Position numbers and translations under genes: made by a program
Notes under the pieces: model-generated
Databases searched by the model: none
What the model saw: the letters and a program-made list of their open reading frames with translations, nothing else
Told to the model about the DNA's origin: nothing
From: Ornithinimicrobium murale
GTDB lineage: Bacteria > Actinomycetota > Actinomycetes > Actinomycetales > Dermatophilaceae
Assembly: GCF_003352835.1 (NCBI RefSeq)
Contig: NZ_QLVD01000001.1
Coordinates: 142,210-206,209, forward strand
Direction: 5' to 3'
DNA: 64,000 nucleotides
Shown: positions 1 through 9,600 of the stretch, one piece after another
Layout of the letters: each line of letters opens with the position of its first letter
Position numbering within the stretch: position 1 is the first letter of the stretch

Positions 1-756
1 GGCAGCCACCAGGTCGAAGAGTGCTGCCAGGGCCTGCACCAAGCCAGACTCGTGGACGATCGTCACGGCTGGCTCGGACGCGGCCCCTCCTGATGACAGG
101 GGCACCATCGCCATGGCGCGGTCGGCGATGACGGCCTGGACCGGGATCTGATCCACCACGGTGATGCGCTGTCCGGCATCCAGTGCCCACTGGGTCTGCC
201 GCTCGGCGGCCGGCTGCTCGAGCCAGTCCCGCGGTATCACGACGTGGTAGCGCACGCCGCGCCGGATGGCATCGGCCTCGGCGGTGTTCTCGTCACTCGC
301 CACGACGGCTGAGTCACCCAGAACTGGCATCATCCCGAGGATCTCGCGCCGGGCTGCCAGCTGGAGCTGGAGGAAACGGTGGGCGACTGCCTCCCGCCCC
401 AGCACGACCTCCACCGGTGACCCGGGCGGCACGGTGTGGGAGGCTCGAAAGTGGTCAGCGAGCGTCGCCACGGTGGCCTTGACCTGTTGCAGCTCCTCCT
501 GCCGGGCCGCCACCAGTGGCCCCAGCGCCAGGGCGGGCGGGCTGGCCCGGAAGGTAGGGCCTGGTTCCTCCTGGATCAGCAGGCCGCGGGCCACCAGCCG
601 CTCGGCCAGACCGGGGAAGGCCGCCGCCGTGCTCGCGTCCACGAGGCCTTCGCACTGGGCGAGGGTCAGACCGGGCCGATCCACCAGGAGTCGGTACAGC
701 TCTTCCTCGTGCTCGTCCAGGCCCAGCGGCGTCAGGGCCTGGTTCTCGCCACTCAC
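1..756 (-). CDS. TrmB-like HTH transcriptional regulator, truncated at the window edge
   Basis: Probable DNA-binding regulator; 252 residues are visible and the C-terminus lies outside the window. Residues 11-65 look like the winged-helix domain of TrmB/sugar-specific regulators (LGLDEHEEELYRLL, then a recognition-helix region). Residues 83-105 are a short coiled stretch, and 115-252 resemble the phospholipase-D-like sensor half of TrmB-LuxR hybrids. In that family a LuxR-type HTH normally follows, but this cannot be seen here. The GTG start is preceded by GGGAGG about 6 nt upstream. It lies 14 bp downstream of the SIS gene and is probably cotranscribed with it. The ligand is unknown. The assignment rests on pattern resemblance only. 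Confidence 0.65.
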   Translation of the reverse strand, partial: MSGENQALTPLGLDEHEEELYRLLVDRPGLTLAQCEGLVDASTAAAFPGLAERLVARGLLIQEEPGPTFRASPPALALGPLVAARQEELQQVKATVATLADHFRASHTVPPGSPVEVVLGREAVAHRFLQLQLAARREILGMMPVLGDSAVVASDENTAEADAIRRGVRYHVVIPRDWLEQPAAERQTQWALDAGQRITVVDQIPVQAVIADRAMAMVPLSSGGAASEPAVTIVHESGLVQALAALFDLVAA

Positions 757-770
757 GCCCGCCCTCCCGC

Positions 771-2051
771 TCAGCGGGTGCGGTCGTTGAGGTCCGCCAC
801 GTGCGGTGAGACCGAGGGGTCCAGCCCCAGCCCCAGCGCAAGATAGGTCGCGGCGAAGTCGACCGTGGAGACCAGCTCGGCCAGTCTGGTCAGCGGGCGG
901 CCCGGTTGGGCGATCACGTCCATCACCCGCACGCCGGCGTCCCGGGCGGTGACCAGCACCGCGTCCGTCAGCGCCTCGACCTGGACCGACTCCTGCGTCG
1001 GTGGGTCAACCGGCGCGTCCCGCAGCGTGAGCAGACCGAGCTCCGGCAGGGAGGGACCGTCCAGGAAGGGGTCAGCGAAGATGTCGCGGCCCGACTGCCC
1101 TCGGGGGATCTCGGCGAGGTCGCCCTCGGGCTCGGCGAAGTGGTGCGGCTCCCAGCCACTGGTGTCGATGTCGCCCAACCGGATCCGGCCCGCGTCGTAG
1201 GTGCCGGGGCGCAGCCCACCCATCGCGGTGTAGGGCCCGTCGAAGCAGGCCACGATCTGGCTGGCCGCGTCGGGCAGCTCACCCCAGGACGCGGGAATCC
1301 GCGCCGTGCGGGCGAGCATCGAGGAGGCCCGTGCCGCGGCGACACCGCTGAGCGGACCGTCGCCCAGCACCATCGGCACCGTCTCGGCAAGCTGGAGCGC
1401 CAACAGCTTGGCGGGGTTGACGAAGGACTCCGACGCGGGCCGATACGCCTCGGCGCTCTCGTCGAGCCGCTCGGCAACCTCTGTCATCGCTCCTGCGGGC
1501 GTGTCGACGATGCCGATCGCATCGGCGCCCAGGAGCACCGGAACCAGCAGGCTCCAGAGCCCGGTCCGCGAGCTGGTGCGACCCCGGCCGACGCCGATGT
1601 GCACCCCCCTGGCCCGTCGGCATACCTCCGCCAGCGGCGAGTCGTCGGCCCCCACGGTGAGCAGGGACGCCCCGCGCCGAGCGGCCTCCGCGGCGATGGC
1701 GAGCGGGCCGGGGGCGCGGCCGGACAGGGAGACCGCCACCACGAGGTCGAGCGGACCCACCCAACCGGGCAGTGGCAGGTTGCGGCGAGCCTGCACCGGG
1801 ACGGGCGACCCGGGCTCGGCGAGGAGTTCGAGCACCTCGGCGACCATGGCAGAGCCACCGAGGGCGGCGACCAGCACCGAGCGGGGCCGGTCGAGGCGGG
1901 CCAACCGGTCGATCCCCGCCTCGTCGGACAGGGTCACCGACTCCCTGACCTGGGCCCCGGCGGTGGCCAGGGCGCGCAGGGTCTGGCGGCTGTCCTTGCG
2001 GAGCAGCTCGTCGGAGTCGTCGAGCAAGGCGTCGTCGATATGCGGTGACAT
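771..2051 (-). CDS. SIS-domain phosphoglucose/phosphomannose isomerase-like protein
   Basis: A 426-residue protein with a sugar-isomerase (SIS) fold. A glycine-rich phosphosugar-binding turn (ALGGSAMVAEV) lies near residue 63 and the second conserved loop (VSLSGRAPGPLAIAAEA) near 108-123. The C-terminal third matches the bifunctional phosphoglucose/phosphomannose isomerase C-domain. The expected reaction is interconversion of fructose-6-P with glucose-6-P or mannose-6-P, feeding the adjacent phosphomannomutase. GAGGGG sits 5 nt before the ATG. It follows the Trm112-like gene by 9 bp in the manB operon. Actinobacterial members beside manB are often annotated only as SIS proteins, so the exact substrate is open. 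Confidence 0.8.
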   Translation of the reverse strand: MSPHIDDALLDDSDELLRKDSRQTLRALATAGAQVRESVTLSDEAGIDRLARLDRPRSVLVAALGGSAMVAEVLELLAEPGSPVPVQARRNLPLPGWVGPLDLVVAVSLSGRAPGPLAIAAEAARRGASLLTVGADDSPLAEVCRRARGVHIGVGRGRTSSRTGLWSLLVPVLLGADAIGIVDTPAGAMTEVAERLDESAEAYRPASESFVNPAKLLALQLAETVPMVLGDGPLSGVAAARASSMLARTARIPASWGELPDAASQIVACFDGPYTAMGGLRPGTYDAGRIRLGDIDTSGWEPHHFAEPEGDLAEIPRGQSGRDIFADPFLDGPSLPELGLLTLRDAPVDPPTQESVQVEALTDAVLVTARDAGVRVMDVIAQPGRPLTRLAELVSTVDFAATYLALGLGLDPSVSPHVADLNDRTR

Positions 2052-2060
2052 GGGAGCCCC

Positions 2061-2267
2061 TCAGCGCGTGACGGTCGTGGCGTCGCTCTCGAGCAGGACG
2101 GGGATCCCCTCGGTGATCGGGAACTGGCGCCGCTGGCCCGGGCCGCCACAGTCCTCGGCGCACTCCAGCACCGGCTGACCGGCCTCGTCCGTGGCGTCGA
2201 CCAGCTCGTGCTGGCCGACCGGACAGCGCAGGATCTCTCGCACCCACGGCTCCATCGCGTCAGTCAT
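2061..2267 (-). CDS. Trm112 family protein
   Basis: A 68-residue small protein of the Trm112/YcaR type: WVREILRCPVGQHEL near the N-terminus and a PITEGIPVLL motif near the C-terminus. The usual zinc-type cysteines are only partly kept (Cys in RCP, then ECAEDCGG). Eukaryotic Trm112 activates methyltransferases; the bacterial role is unclear. The ATG overlaps the manB stop as ATGA, which fixes the start and shows translational coupling. A longer reading frame extends upstream into manB but is not supported. Its place between manB and the SIS isomerase is a conserved actinobacterial arrangement (recalled). Confidence 0.8.
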   Translation of the reverse strand: MTDAMEPWVREILRCPVGQHELVDATDEAGQPVLECAEDCGGPGQRRQFPITEGIPVLLESDATTVTR

Positions 2268-3685
2268 GCGCGCACCATCCTCAGCACCTCGTCGCGGATC
2301 GTCTCCATGGTGGCCTGGTCGGAGGCCTCCACGTTGAGCCGCAGCAGCGGCTCGGTGTTGCTGGGCCGCAGCGAGATCCACCAGAACCTCTCCTGCGTCC
2401 CGCTGCCCATTGTCAGCCCGTCGAGCTGGTCGACGGAAGCACCCTGATCCTCACCCCAGCTGCGGACCCGTGCCGTGGCCGCCGCGACGTCCTCGACCCG
2501 GGAGTTGATCTCCCCGGACCCGACATACCGCTCATACGGCGCCACCAACTCAGACAGGGGGCCGCGCTGCCCACCGAGGGCGGCCAGGACATGCATGGCG
2601 GCGAGCATCCCGGTGTCGGCAAACCAGAAGTCGCGGAAGTAGTAGTGCGCGGAGTGCTCACCCCCGAAGACGGCGTCGTGCTCGGCCATGAGTGCCTTGA
2701 TGTAGGAGTGGCCGACCCGGGTGCGCACCGCCCGCGCCCCGGCGTCCACGATGGTCTCCGGCACGACCCGGGAGCAGATGACGTTGTGGACGATGGCAAC
2801 GTCAGCGGGGTCAGCCCCGGAGGCGACCTCCCGGGCGATCTCGCGCTGCGCGACCAGGGCCGTGATGGCGCTGGGGGTGATCGGTTCGCCACGCTCGTCG
2901 ACGACGAAGCACCGGTCTGCGTCCCCGTCGAAGGCCAGGCCGAGGTCAGCCCCGTGGGCCAGCACCGCCGCCTGCAGGTCGCGCAGGTTCTCCGGCTCCA
3001 GGGGGTTGGCCTCGTGGTTGGGGAAACTCCCATCCAGCTCGAAGTAGAGCGGCACCACCTCCAGCGGCAGTCCGGAGCGTCCCAGGACGGCGGGCACGGT
3101 GTGCCCCGCCATCCCGTTGCCCGCGTCCACGACCACCTTCAGGGGCCGCCCGTCGGACAGGTCGACCAGTGAGTGCAGGAAGTCGGCGTAGTCGTCCAGG
3201 AGGTCGGCCTCGGTGAGGGTGCCGACGCTCGCGCCAGTGGGCAGGTCGTGCTGGCCCCCCCGGTCCAGCAGCCACTGTGCCAGGTCCCGGACCTCGGCCA
3301 GTCCGCTGTCCAGGCCCACCGGACGGGCTCCCGAACGGCACAGCTTGATGCCGTTGTAGGCGGCCGGGTTGTGGCTGGCGGTGAACATCGCGCCGGGCAC
3401 CGACCGGGCGCCACTGGCGTAGTAGAGACCGTCGGTGGAGCACAGGCCGATCATCGTGACATCCACACCGTGCGCCGCGGCGCCGGCCGCGAAGGCCCGC
3501 GAGAGCTCGGGCGAAGACGGACGCATGTCGTGGCCGATGACCATGGCCCGGGCACCTTCGGGGCGCACGACAACCTGCGCGAAGGCAGAGCCGAGCGCGG
3601 TCGCCACGGACGGGCTGAGCTGCTCCGGCACGAGCCCCCGCACGTCATAGGCCTTGATGAAGTCCTGGAGGCGCGCTGCGGTCAC
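2264..3685 (-). CDS. manB: Phosphomannomutase/phosphoglucomutase
   Basis: A 473-residue alpha-D-phosphohexomutase that converts mannose-6-P to mannose-1-P for GDP-mannose synthesis, possibly glucose phosphates too. The phosphoserine loop TASHNP puts the catalytic Ser at residue 104. The Mg site DGDADR is at 253-258, the sugar-recognition loop GGEHSAHYYF is near 343, and the phosphate-binding loop RPSNTEP is near 447. Length is normal. The GTG start lies 6 nt after TAGGCT, suggesting a leaderless transcript that heads manB-Trm112-SIS-regulator. The GDP-mannose enzyme manC is 55 kb away. Confidence 0.93.
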   Translation of the reverse strand: MTAARLQDFIKAYDVRGLVPEQLSPSVATALGSAFAQVVVRPEGARAMVIGHDMRPSSPELSRAFAAGAAAHGVDVTMIGLCSTDGLYYASGARSVPGAMFTASHNPAAYNGIKLCRSGARPVGLDSGLAEVRDLAQWLLDRGGQHDLPTGASVGTLTEADLLDDYADFLHSLVDLSDGRPLKVVVDAGNGMAGHTVPAVLGRSGLPLEVVPLYFELDGSFPNHEANPLEPENLRDLQAAVLAHGADLGLAFDGDADRCFVVDERGEPITPSAITALVAQREIAREVASGADPADVAIVHNVICSRVVPETIVDAGARAVRTRVGHSYIKALMAEHDAVFGGEHSAHYYFRDFWFADTGMLAAMHVLAALGGQRGPLSELVAPYERYVGSGEINSRVEDVAAATARVRSWGEDQGASVDQLDGLTMGSGTQERFWWISLRPSNTEPLLRLNVEASDQATMETIRDEVLRMVRA

Positions 3686-3694
3686 CCCGCGAGC

Positions 3695-4051
3695 CTAACG
3701 GTCGCGCAGGAGGCGCAGGTGACCGCGGCGACCGACCTCGGTCACGCTGGCCTCGGCCGGACGGAGCGGACGGGAGCCCGGCGCCTCGGTGTGCGACTTG
3801 TGCTCCCGGACCGCCTCGGCGAGCGCCACCAGGTCATCCGGCGGCTCCTCCCCCATCTCCAGGCGCACGATGTCCCAGCCGCGCGGCGCGGTCATCCGTC
3901 GTGCGTGGTCGTCGCACAGGTCGTAGGAGTGCGGCTCGGCATAGGTGGCCAGCGGGCCCAGCACGGCGGTCTGCTCCGCGTAGACATAGGTCAGCGTGGC
4001 GAAGGCGCTGTTGCCGCACGCGGTCTTGGAGCACTGACGGGAGATAGCCAC
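3695..4051 (-). CDS. DUF3499 family protein
   Basis: A 118-residue actinobacterial protein of unknown function. The conserved family start (VAISRQCSKTACG), the central TLTYVYA...TAVLGPLATYAEPHSYDLCD block and the TAPRGW motif are all present. Four cysteine/histidine pairs (QCSKTAC and LCDDHA) suggest a small zinc-binding fold. The GTG chosen matches the family N-terminus; the frame stays open 120 nt further upstream but that extension is poorly conserved. It ends 9 bp before manB. It is divergent from the metallopeptidase gene across a 248-bp spacer. No function is claimed. Confidence 0.8.
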   Translation of the reverse strand: MAISRQCSKTACGNSAFATLTYVYAEQTAVLGPLATYAEPHSYDLCDDHARRMTAPRGWDIVRLEMGEEPPDDLVALAEAVREHKSHTEAPGSRPLRPAEASVTEVGRRGHLRLLRDR

Positions 4052-4299
4052 GATCCCAGACTGTATGCCGTCCGGCCGGTTGGACACCGCAACCACGCCG
4101 ACGCGGGCCCTCCCCGGTGTTCCCTGCACGGACCAACGGCCGGTGCTCCCACGGTCGAAGTCACCGGGCACAGAGTTCTCGTGGGTGGGTCTGCGAGGAC
4201 GGGGAGGCCTGCGTGACAGACTGCGAACGGTCCCCGCAGTGGGGCATCAGGCGCACCACACGACGGTGCATCGCTGAGCGTCGTCCGGGAGGTGGACAG

Positions 4300-4710
4300 G
4301 TGACTGGTGGGCACACTCGGTCAAGCCTGCGGCGGCGGGACCGCCGTGGTCGAGGCATGCGGGGCCCGCTCGCGTGGCCGCGCGTGCCCGCGATGCGTTC
4401 TCGCTCCGCCCGGTTCGATGATCTGGTGCTCGACGCCGTCCAGCTGATCGAGCAGCGGCTGGGCCGCGAGCTCAGTGACCTGGAGGTCGCCGTCGAGGAC
4501 GTGCCGCCCGCCGACCCGGCCCCCTGGGAGGCCGGCATCGCGCTGGGGCGGCTCTTCCCCGCCGAGGGCTCGCTACCTGCCCGCGTCGTGGTCTACCGGC
4601 GCCCCGTGGAGTCCCGGGCGCAGGGTGATGAGCTGGCGGCCCTGATCCACGAGCTCCTGGCCGAGCAGGTCGCCAGCATGCTCGGGCTGGATCCCGAGGA
4701 GCTGCTCTAG
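4300..4710 (+). CDS. Metallopeptidase-family (zincin_1/DUF1025) protein without HExxH
   Basis: A 136-residue member of the actinobacterial 'metallopeptidase family protein' group. Recognisable blocks are the basic N-terminus (RRRDRRGRG), RFDDLVLDAV, VAVEDVPPADPAPWE, LGRLFPAEG and VVVYRRPVE. At the place of the zincin helix the sequence reads ALIHELLAEQVA, so the HExxH zinc motif is not formed (H-E-L-L-A). This agrees with my memory that the actinobacterial branch is degenerate there. The GTG start is set by GGGAGGTGG about 6 nt upstream; longer frames upstream lack a ribosome site. Divergent from DUF3499. Whether it hydrolyses anything is doubtful. Confidence 0.78.
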   Translation: MTGGHTRSSLRRRDRRGRGMRGPLAWPRVPAMRSRSARFDDLVLDAVQLIEQRLGRELSDLEVAVEDVPPADPAPWEAGIALGRLFPAEGSLPARVVVYRRPVESRAQGDELAALIHELLAEQVASMLGLDPEELL

Positions 4711-4753
4711 CCGACTCGGACCCGCCACTCCAGGCCCGACTCAGGCCCGACTC

Positions 4754-6652
4754 TCAGGGCAACCAGGGTGCGATCGCCCGCACCTCGCGGGTGACCGGGG
4801 CTGTCGGCAGCGGCAGGCCGGCGATCTGGAGGCCGAGGTCGTGTTCCAGGGTCGAGATCACGCCCGCTGAGACAGTCCCCTCGAGGGGGTGCAGCCACAC
4901 GCTCTCGGTCTGCTTCGCGAGCTCCACGGTCCGGGTCGAGGCGGCCGGGACGGCCAGCTCAGTGGTCGTGACCGTGCCGTCGACGACGGTCACCACGGCG
5001 ATTCGTGCGCCCTGCAGCGACGTGATGTTCAGGGAGCCGGCGATGGCGCCGTCGACGCTCGTGGCCAGCGGTGCACCCTGCAGGCCGCTGCTGGGTGTGA
5101 CGGCCGGGATCCAGGCCAGGTCACCGGTGCCGCCCGCCTCGTCCCGGCGCTGCACCTGAGCGGCCGCCACGACCGGGGTGTCCGCGGTCACCTCGATACC
5201 CTGCGTCCCGGCCGGCAGGTCCGCCACGTCGATGTCCGCCACGGCACCGGGCTCGACGGTGGTCACCCCCTGCTCGAGACGCACCGGACCGTCCGCTGTG
5301 AGCGCCCGGAGCTGGACCACACCCGTCTCGGCGCCCGGGACCGCCACCCGGACGGACGCGGTGTCAGCGGTGTCCGGCCGGGGAGCCGGGACCGCGGGAA
5401 TGACCAGACTGGTGGCCGGTGACGCCGCTGGCGTGGTGACCTCGGCTCCGCGGTCGATGGTGCCCTCCAGCCAGCGGTCTCCCAGCGCGGCGACGACCGG
5501 GCCACCGGTGGTGGTCACATGGACCACGGGGCGTTCCTCTCCGGGAGCGAGGGCGTCCAGCAGGACAACCTGTCGACCGGCCGGCGGCACGACGATGCCG
5601 GTGCCACCGACCACGCTCACCGGTCCCGCAGCGCCCAGCACCTCGGCGGTGACGGTGATCGGGTTGCCGGTCGGGTTCGCCAGGATCAGGCGCTCGACAC
5701 GTCCGGCCTCCGCCCCGCCGGCGACGAGCCACAGATCGTCCCTGGCCATGCCGCACGCAGCCGTCGCCATCCCCCACTGCTGTTCCTCAAAACTGTAGCC
5801 GAGCTGGGTCGCCGCGAAACCCGCCGCCAGGGTGCCCTCCGCGGCCCCGCGCACCCACCGAGAGCCTTCGACAGCCAGGGTCAGCACCTCACCACGCTGG
5901 TTCGCCTCAGCCGTGGCGCCGTCGGGGACCCCGCCCAGCGAGACGGCACCGCCGGCCTCGCTCGCGACACCCTCCGGGAGCGCCTCGGTCGGGGCACTAC
6001 CGGCCGCGACGCTCGCGCCCTGCTCGGGCTCGGGAACACTGGGGTCGTCCAACCCGACCAGGCCGGGGCCCACGCACCCCAGCGTGCTGTCATCGAGGAC
6101 GGCCAGTCCAGCCGGACGGTCCGTCCCGGCTGGCGTCGGGCCCTGCCGGTCGAGCGCGTCCGCAAGATCGAGCGTGCCGACGCGTCCCGATCCTGCACCG
6201 TAGACGAGCGCCGCTGCCAGGGCCGCGATCCCCGCCGCCCTCGCCCAGCGGCCGGCCGTGCCGAACCGCCCGCGCCGGGTCAGCCGTCGGGCTTCCTCCG
6301 CCTGCTCCGGGGTGCCTCGGTCAGCCCGGGCTGCGTAGCTGTGTTCCTCGCCGCCCGCCAGCGGTCCGACGACGCCGTGACCGTCCTCGGAGTCGCCCGC
6401 CTCCGCGTCGCCCGGAGCGGCATCGGCCTTCTCCGACTCTGGCTTCTCTGGGTCGCCTGAGACAGCCTCCTCTGGCGGGTCGAGGACCTCACCCGGTCCC
6501 GTGCCCGGCGGGCTGGTGTCGAGGTCTGGGTCCGCGTCTCCCGCAGCCGGGGCGGGGTCGTCCTGCCCTGGCTCCAGGGGCGGGTTGCCATAGAACAGGT
6601 CGTCGACCCTCGGCTGCGCGGTCCCGCGGCCGCGCTTGCGCCTGCGCACCAT
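4754..6652 (-). CDS. DUF5719 family membrane-anchored envelope protein
   Basis: A 632-residue protein. Residues 1-135 are a charged, Pro/Asp/Glu-rich cytoplasmic tail. One membrane helix (about 138-155) follows a basic stretch, and the rest is a large extracytoplasmic beta-rich region made of repeated V/T/A-rich strands, typical of DUF5719. Function is unknown; in Actinobacteria it travels with the large GT2 encoded immediately upstream. The two genes share one base (TGATG), and AGGAGG precedes the ATG, so they are translationally coupled. A role in envelope polysaccharide or glycoprotein assembly is inferred from context only. Confidence 0.75.
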   Translation of the reverse strand: MVRRRKRGRGTAQPRVDDLFYGNPPLEPGQDDPAPAAGDADPDLDTSPPGTGPGEVLDPPEEAVSGDPEKPESEKADAAPGDAEAGDSEDGHGVVGPLAGGEEHSYAARADRGTPEQAEEARRLTRRGRFGTAGRWARAAGIAALAAALVYGAGSGRVGTLDLADALDRQGPTPAGTDRPAGLAVLDDSTLGCVGPGLVGLDDPSVPEPEQGASVAAGSAPTEALPEGVASEAGGAVSLGGVPDGATAEANQRGEVLTLAVEGSRWVRGAAEGTLAAGFAATQLGYSFEEQQWGMATAACGMARDDLWLVAGGAEAGRVERLILANPTGNPITVTAEVLGAAGPVSVVGGTGIVVPPAGRQVVLLDALAPGEERPVVHVTTTGGPVVAALGDRWLEGTIDRGAEVTTPAASPATSLVIPAVPAPRPDTADTASVRVAVPGAETGVVQLRALTADGPVRLEQGVTTVEPGAVADIDVADLPAGTQGIEVTADTPVVAAAQVQRRDEAGGTGDLAWIPAVTPSSGLQGAPLATSVDGAIAGSLNITSLQGARIAVVTVVDGTVTTTELAVPAASTRTVELAKQTESVWLHPLEGTVSAGVISTLEHDLGLQIAGLPLPTAPVTREVRAIAPWLP

Positions 6653-9600
6653 CAGGAGGACCTCCTGCGTCGTGATCCGAAGGGAAGGGCCAGGAAGAGC
6701 ACCAGGGCCGCGAGGGCGGCCGTGCCGATCTGCCAGGTCAGGTCCGGCCGGGTGAGCGTCACCTGGAGTTGCTCCGCGCTGCCTGCGGTCACCGCATACT
6801 GCAGCGGCCACTGCCCGGCCACCGGCTCGAGCCGCTCGCCACCGGCGCGGACCTCGGCCACCCCGGCCCACCCGGCTCCCTCAGAGATCACCAGGCCGGC
6901 CGTTCCCCCTGGCCGCTCGCCACTGCTGCGCAGGACGCTACGTGGGCCGTCCACGGGAACGACCGCCAGCGGCGTGCCGGACTCGTCGACCAGACGCACC
7001 CGTGCCGGTGGCACCAGCGCATCCTCGGCACCCGCGCTGCCGACCCGCCAGAGCAACAGTCCCTCCGGGGCATTGACCCGGGAGAGCGCGGCGGTCGCGT
7101 CCAGACCGGCGACCAACGGGTCATCCGGCTCGGCACGCAGCCCGACGTATCCGACCCCGAGGTCGAACAGGGCGTCGTGAGCGGCGCTGGAGTCGCTCGC
7201 GCTCGCCGGGGTGGTCAGGGTGTGCACGGCTTCGACCAGCGCCTGCTCCCCTGGGCCAGAGGTTCCGGGGGCGGCGTTGGCCCGGACCAGCTCGGTGGCT
7301 CGGTCCCGCACCCACAGCCCGGGCTCCTGCCCGTCCAGCTGGTAGGTGACCCGGTCGTCCTCGACGGTGAGGTCCAGCACCCGCAGCGCCTCGGGCCCGG
7401 TGGCCTGGGCGTCCACGACCGCGGGATAGGGGCGGGCGGCCTCCGTGAGCTGTCCCCCGACGCCCGCCCAGGTGGCCCAGGCCAGGGTGCCGACCCCAGC
7501 GACGGCCACGACGCCGGTCAGGACGGCGACCACCGGGGCATGCCAGGGGGCACGACCCAGGGCGGGCGGAAGCTCAACGGCCTGCGCGGCTGCCAGGAGC
7601 AGACACGCGCCGGCGGCGCTGAGGAAGAGGCCCGGCCAGGCGGTGACGACTTCGCCCGCCTCGCTGTGGCCGGCGGCCACTGTGCCCAGCTGGACCAGGG
7701 GCGCGGCCAGCGCCGCGGCGAGGCCCAGGACGGCACCCAGGAGCAGTGCGCCCGCCCGACGTCCCCGGTGCCCGCGACGCAGGGTCGCGCCGCCCGCGAG
7801 CACGAGAAGTGGCAGCGTCCACCACAGTGTGGGTGAGAGCGCACCGCCCGCGTGCAGCAGCAGCACCTGCCACGGGGACGCTTCGGGTGGCCCGGCCAGA
7901 GTCGTCCCCGCCCCACCGAGCACCACCCGGGGGTCCGCGAGGACCTCGCGCAGCCATGGGCCGGTGAGTGCCCAGGGCAGCAGCGCCAGCAGCAGGCCGC
8001 GCAGGCGTCCCCACCCGGGGCCACAGACCAGCACGAGGACCCCGGCAACGGTGGTCAGCAGCAGCACCGCGGGGGCGAAGAGCCCGACCAGGGCGGTGAG
8101 CAGGATGGTGGCGAAGGTCGTGGTGGTGCGTTGCACGCCGTGTCGCCGGGAGCCGGCCACCACGATCCCCGCGACGATCAGCGGCAGGGCGACGTGCGCC
8201 ATCACCGGGCCGAGCCGTCCCTCGTCGACGCCTGACGACAGCGGTGCCATCCCGGCCCAGACGAGGCCGACCAGGGCCCGGACCCAGCGCGTGCGCACGC
8301 CGATCCTGGCCGCGAAGTAGCCCGCGACCACGGACAACGGGATGGCGGCGAACAGCAGCCAGGCCAGGGTGACCGCCGCCGGCGATCGGGAGCCATCGAC
8401 CCACGGCAGCTGCTCCACGACCCAGGTGAGGCCGCTCATCGGCAGCAACCACGGTGCTGGGGCCGCGGCGCTGCCCAGACCCGCACCGGTCCAGGGGTCC
8501 GCCCAGCTGTGCCACAGCTCGGACCAGCCTGCGGAGACCGTGTGGACCTCACCACCGGCCACGCCGTAGCCCTGGCCGGACAGGGCAGGCAGCAGCTCGC
8601 GCCAACGCACCAGGGCAGCGCCGACGGCCGCCGCGAGGGCCAGCACCAGTGGCCAGCTCCACAGGGTGCGGAACCGGCTCGGGGCACTTTCCAGTGACTC
8701 GACCTCCTCGGAGACCGGTCCGGTCTCCAGGGCTGCGGCGCCGCGTCGCCCGTCCCGGTCGACCAGGGCTCCGTGGACCGTGTCGGTGGTGCCCTGCCAC
8801 CCGCTGCTGCCGGGGGCGAACAGCGTTGCGAGGTCACGTCGCCGGACGCGTTTGCGGCCGCGGAAGCGCCAGCGTGCCCCGAGCCCCCGGGCAGGAGCGA
8901 GCACCGCTCCGGTGTCGGCGAACTCGGCCGCCGCCTCGTGAGGTCGCTTCACCAGCAGCAGGCCCAGGCCCACCAGGAGGGAGGTGAGCAGGACGCCGAG
9001 CGCCCGCCAGGGCGCGGCCCACCAGGAGCCGCGGGCCAGGGCCATCTGCCGGGTGCGACGCCGCGTCGTCAGGGTGGGCACGGGATGCCCGTTGCTGCCC
9101 TGGCGCACGACGGCGTCGGTGGCCACGACGACACGGTGCCCGGCCAGGTGGCTGCGCCAGGACAGGTCCAGGCCCTCCACCCCGTCCCCGAACGCCTGGT
9201 CGATGCCGCGGACCGACTCCAGGACGTCACTACGGACCAGCAGCCCCGGAAGGGGAACGCCAATGACGTCGACCCGTTGGTCGTGCTGCCCCTGATCGAG
9301 CTCCCGCGCCACGTGCGCGTCGACGTCCCGCCCGCCGCGGGTGATCCGGTGCCCGACCGAGACCAGTCGGCGCGGGTCGTCGGCCCGAACCAGTTTGGGT
9401 CCGACGATGCCGACGCCGCTGGACCGGCGGCCCGCCTCGATCAGGTTGCCGAGGGCCTCGGGCTCGGGCACGGAGTCGTCGTGCAGGATCCAGATCCAGT
9501 GCCCGGGGTCGGTCGACAGACCCGCTCTGGCGTCCTCCAGGACCCGCCAGAGCGGCGGGTCTCGGTCGGGGTCCGGGACGGGTTCCCGGACGATGAGCTC

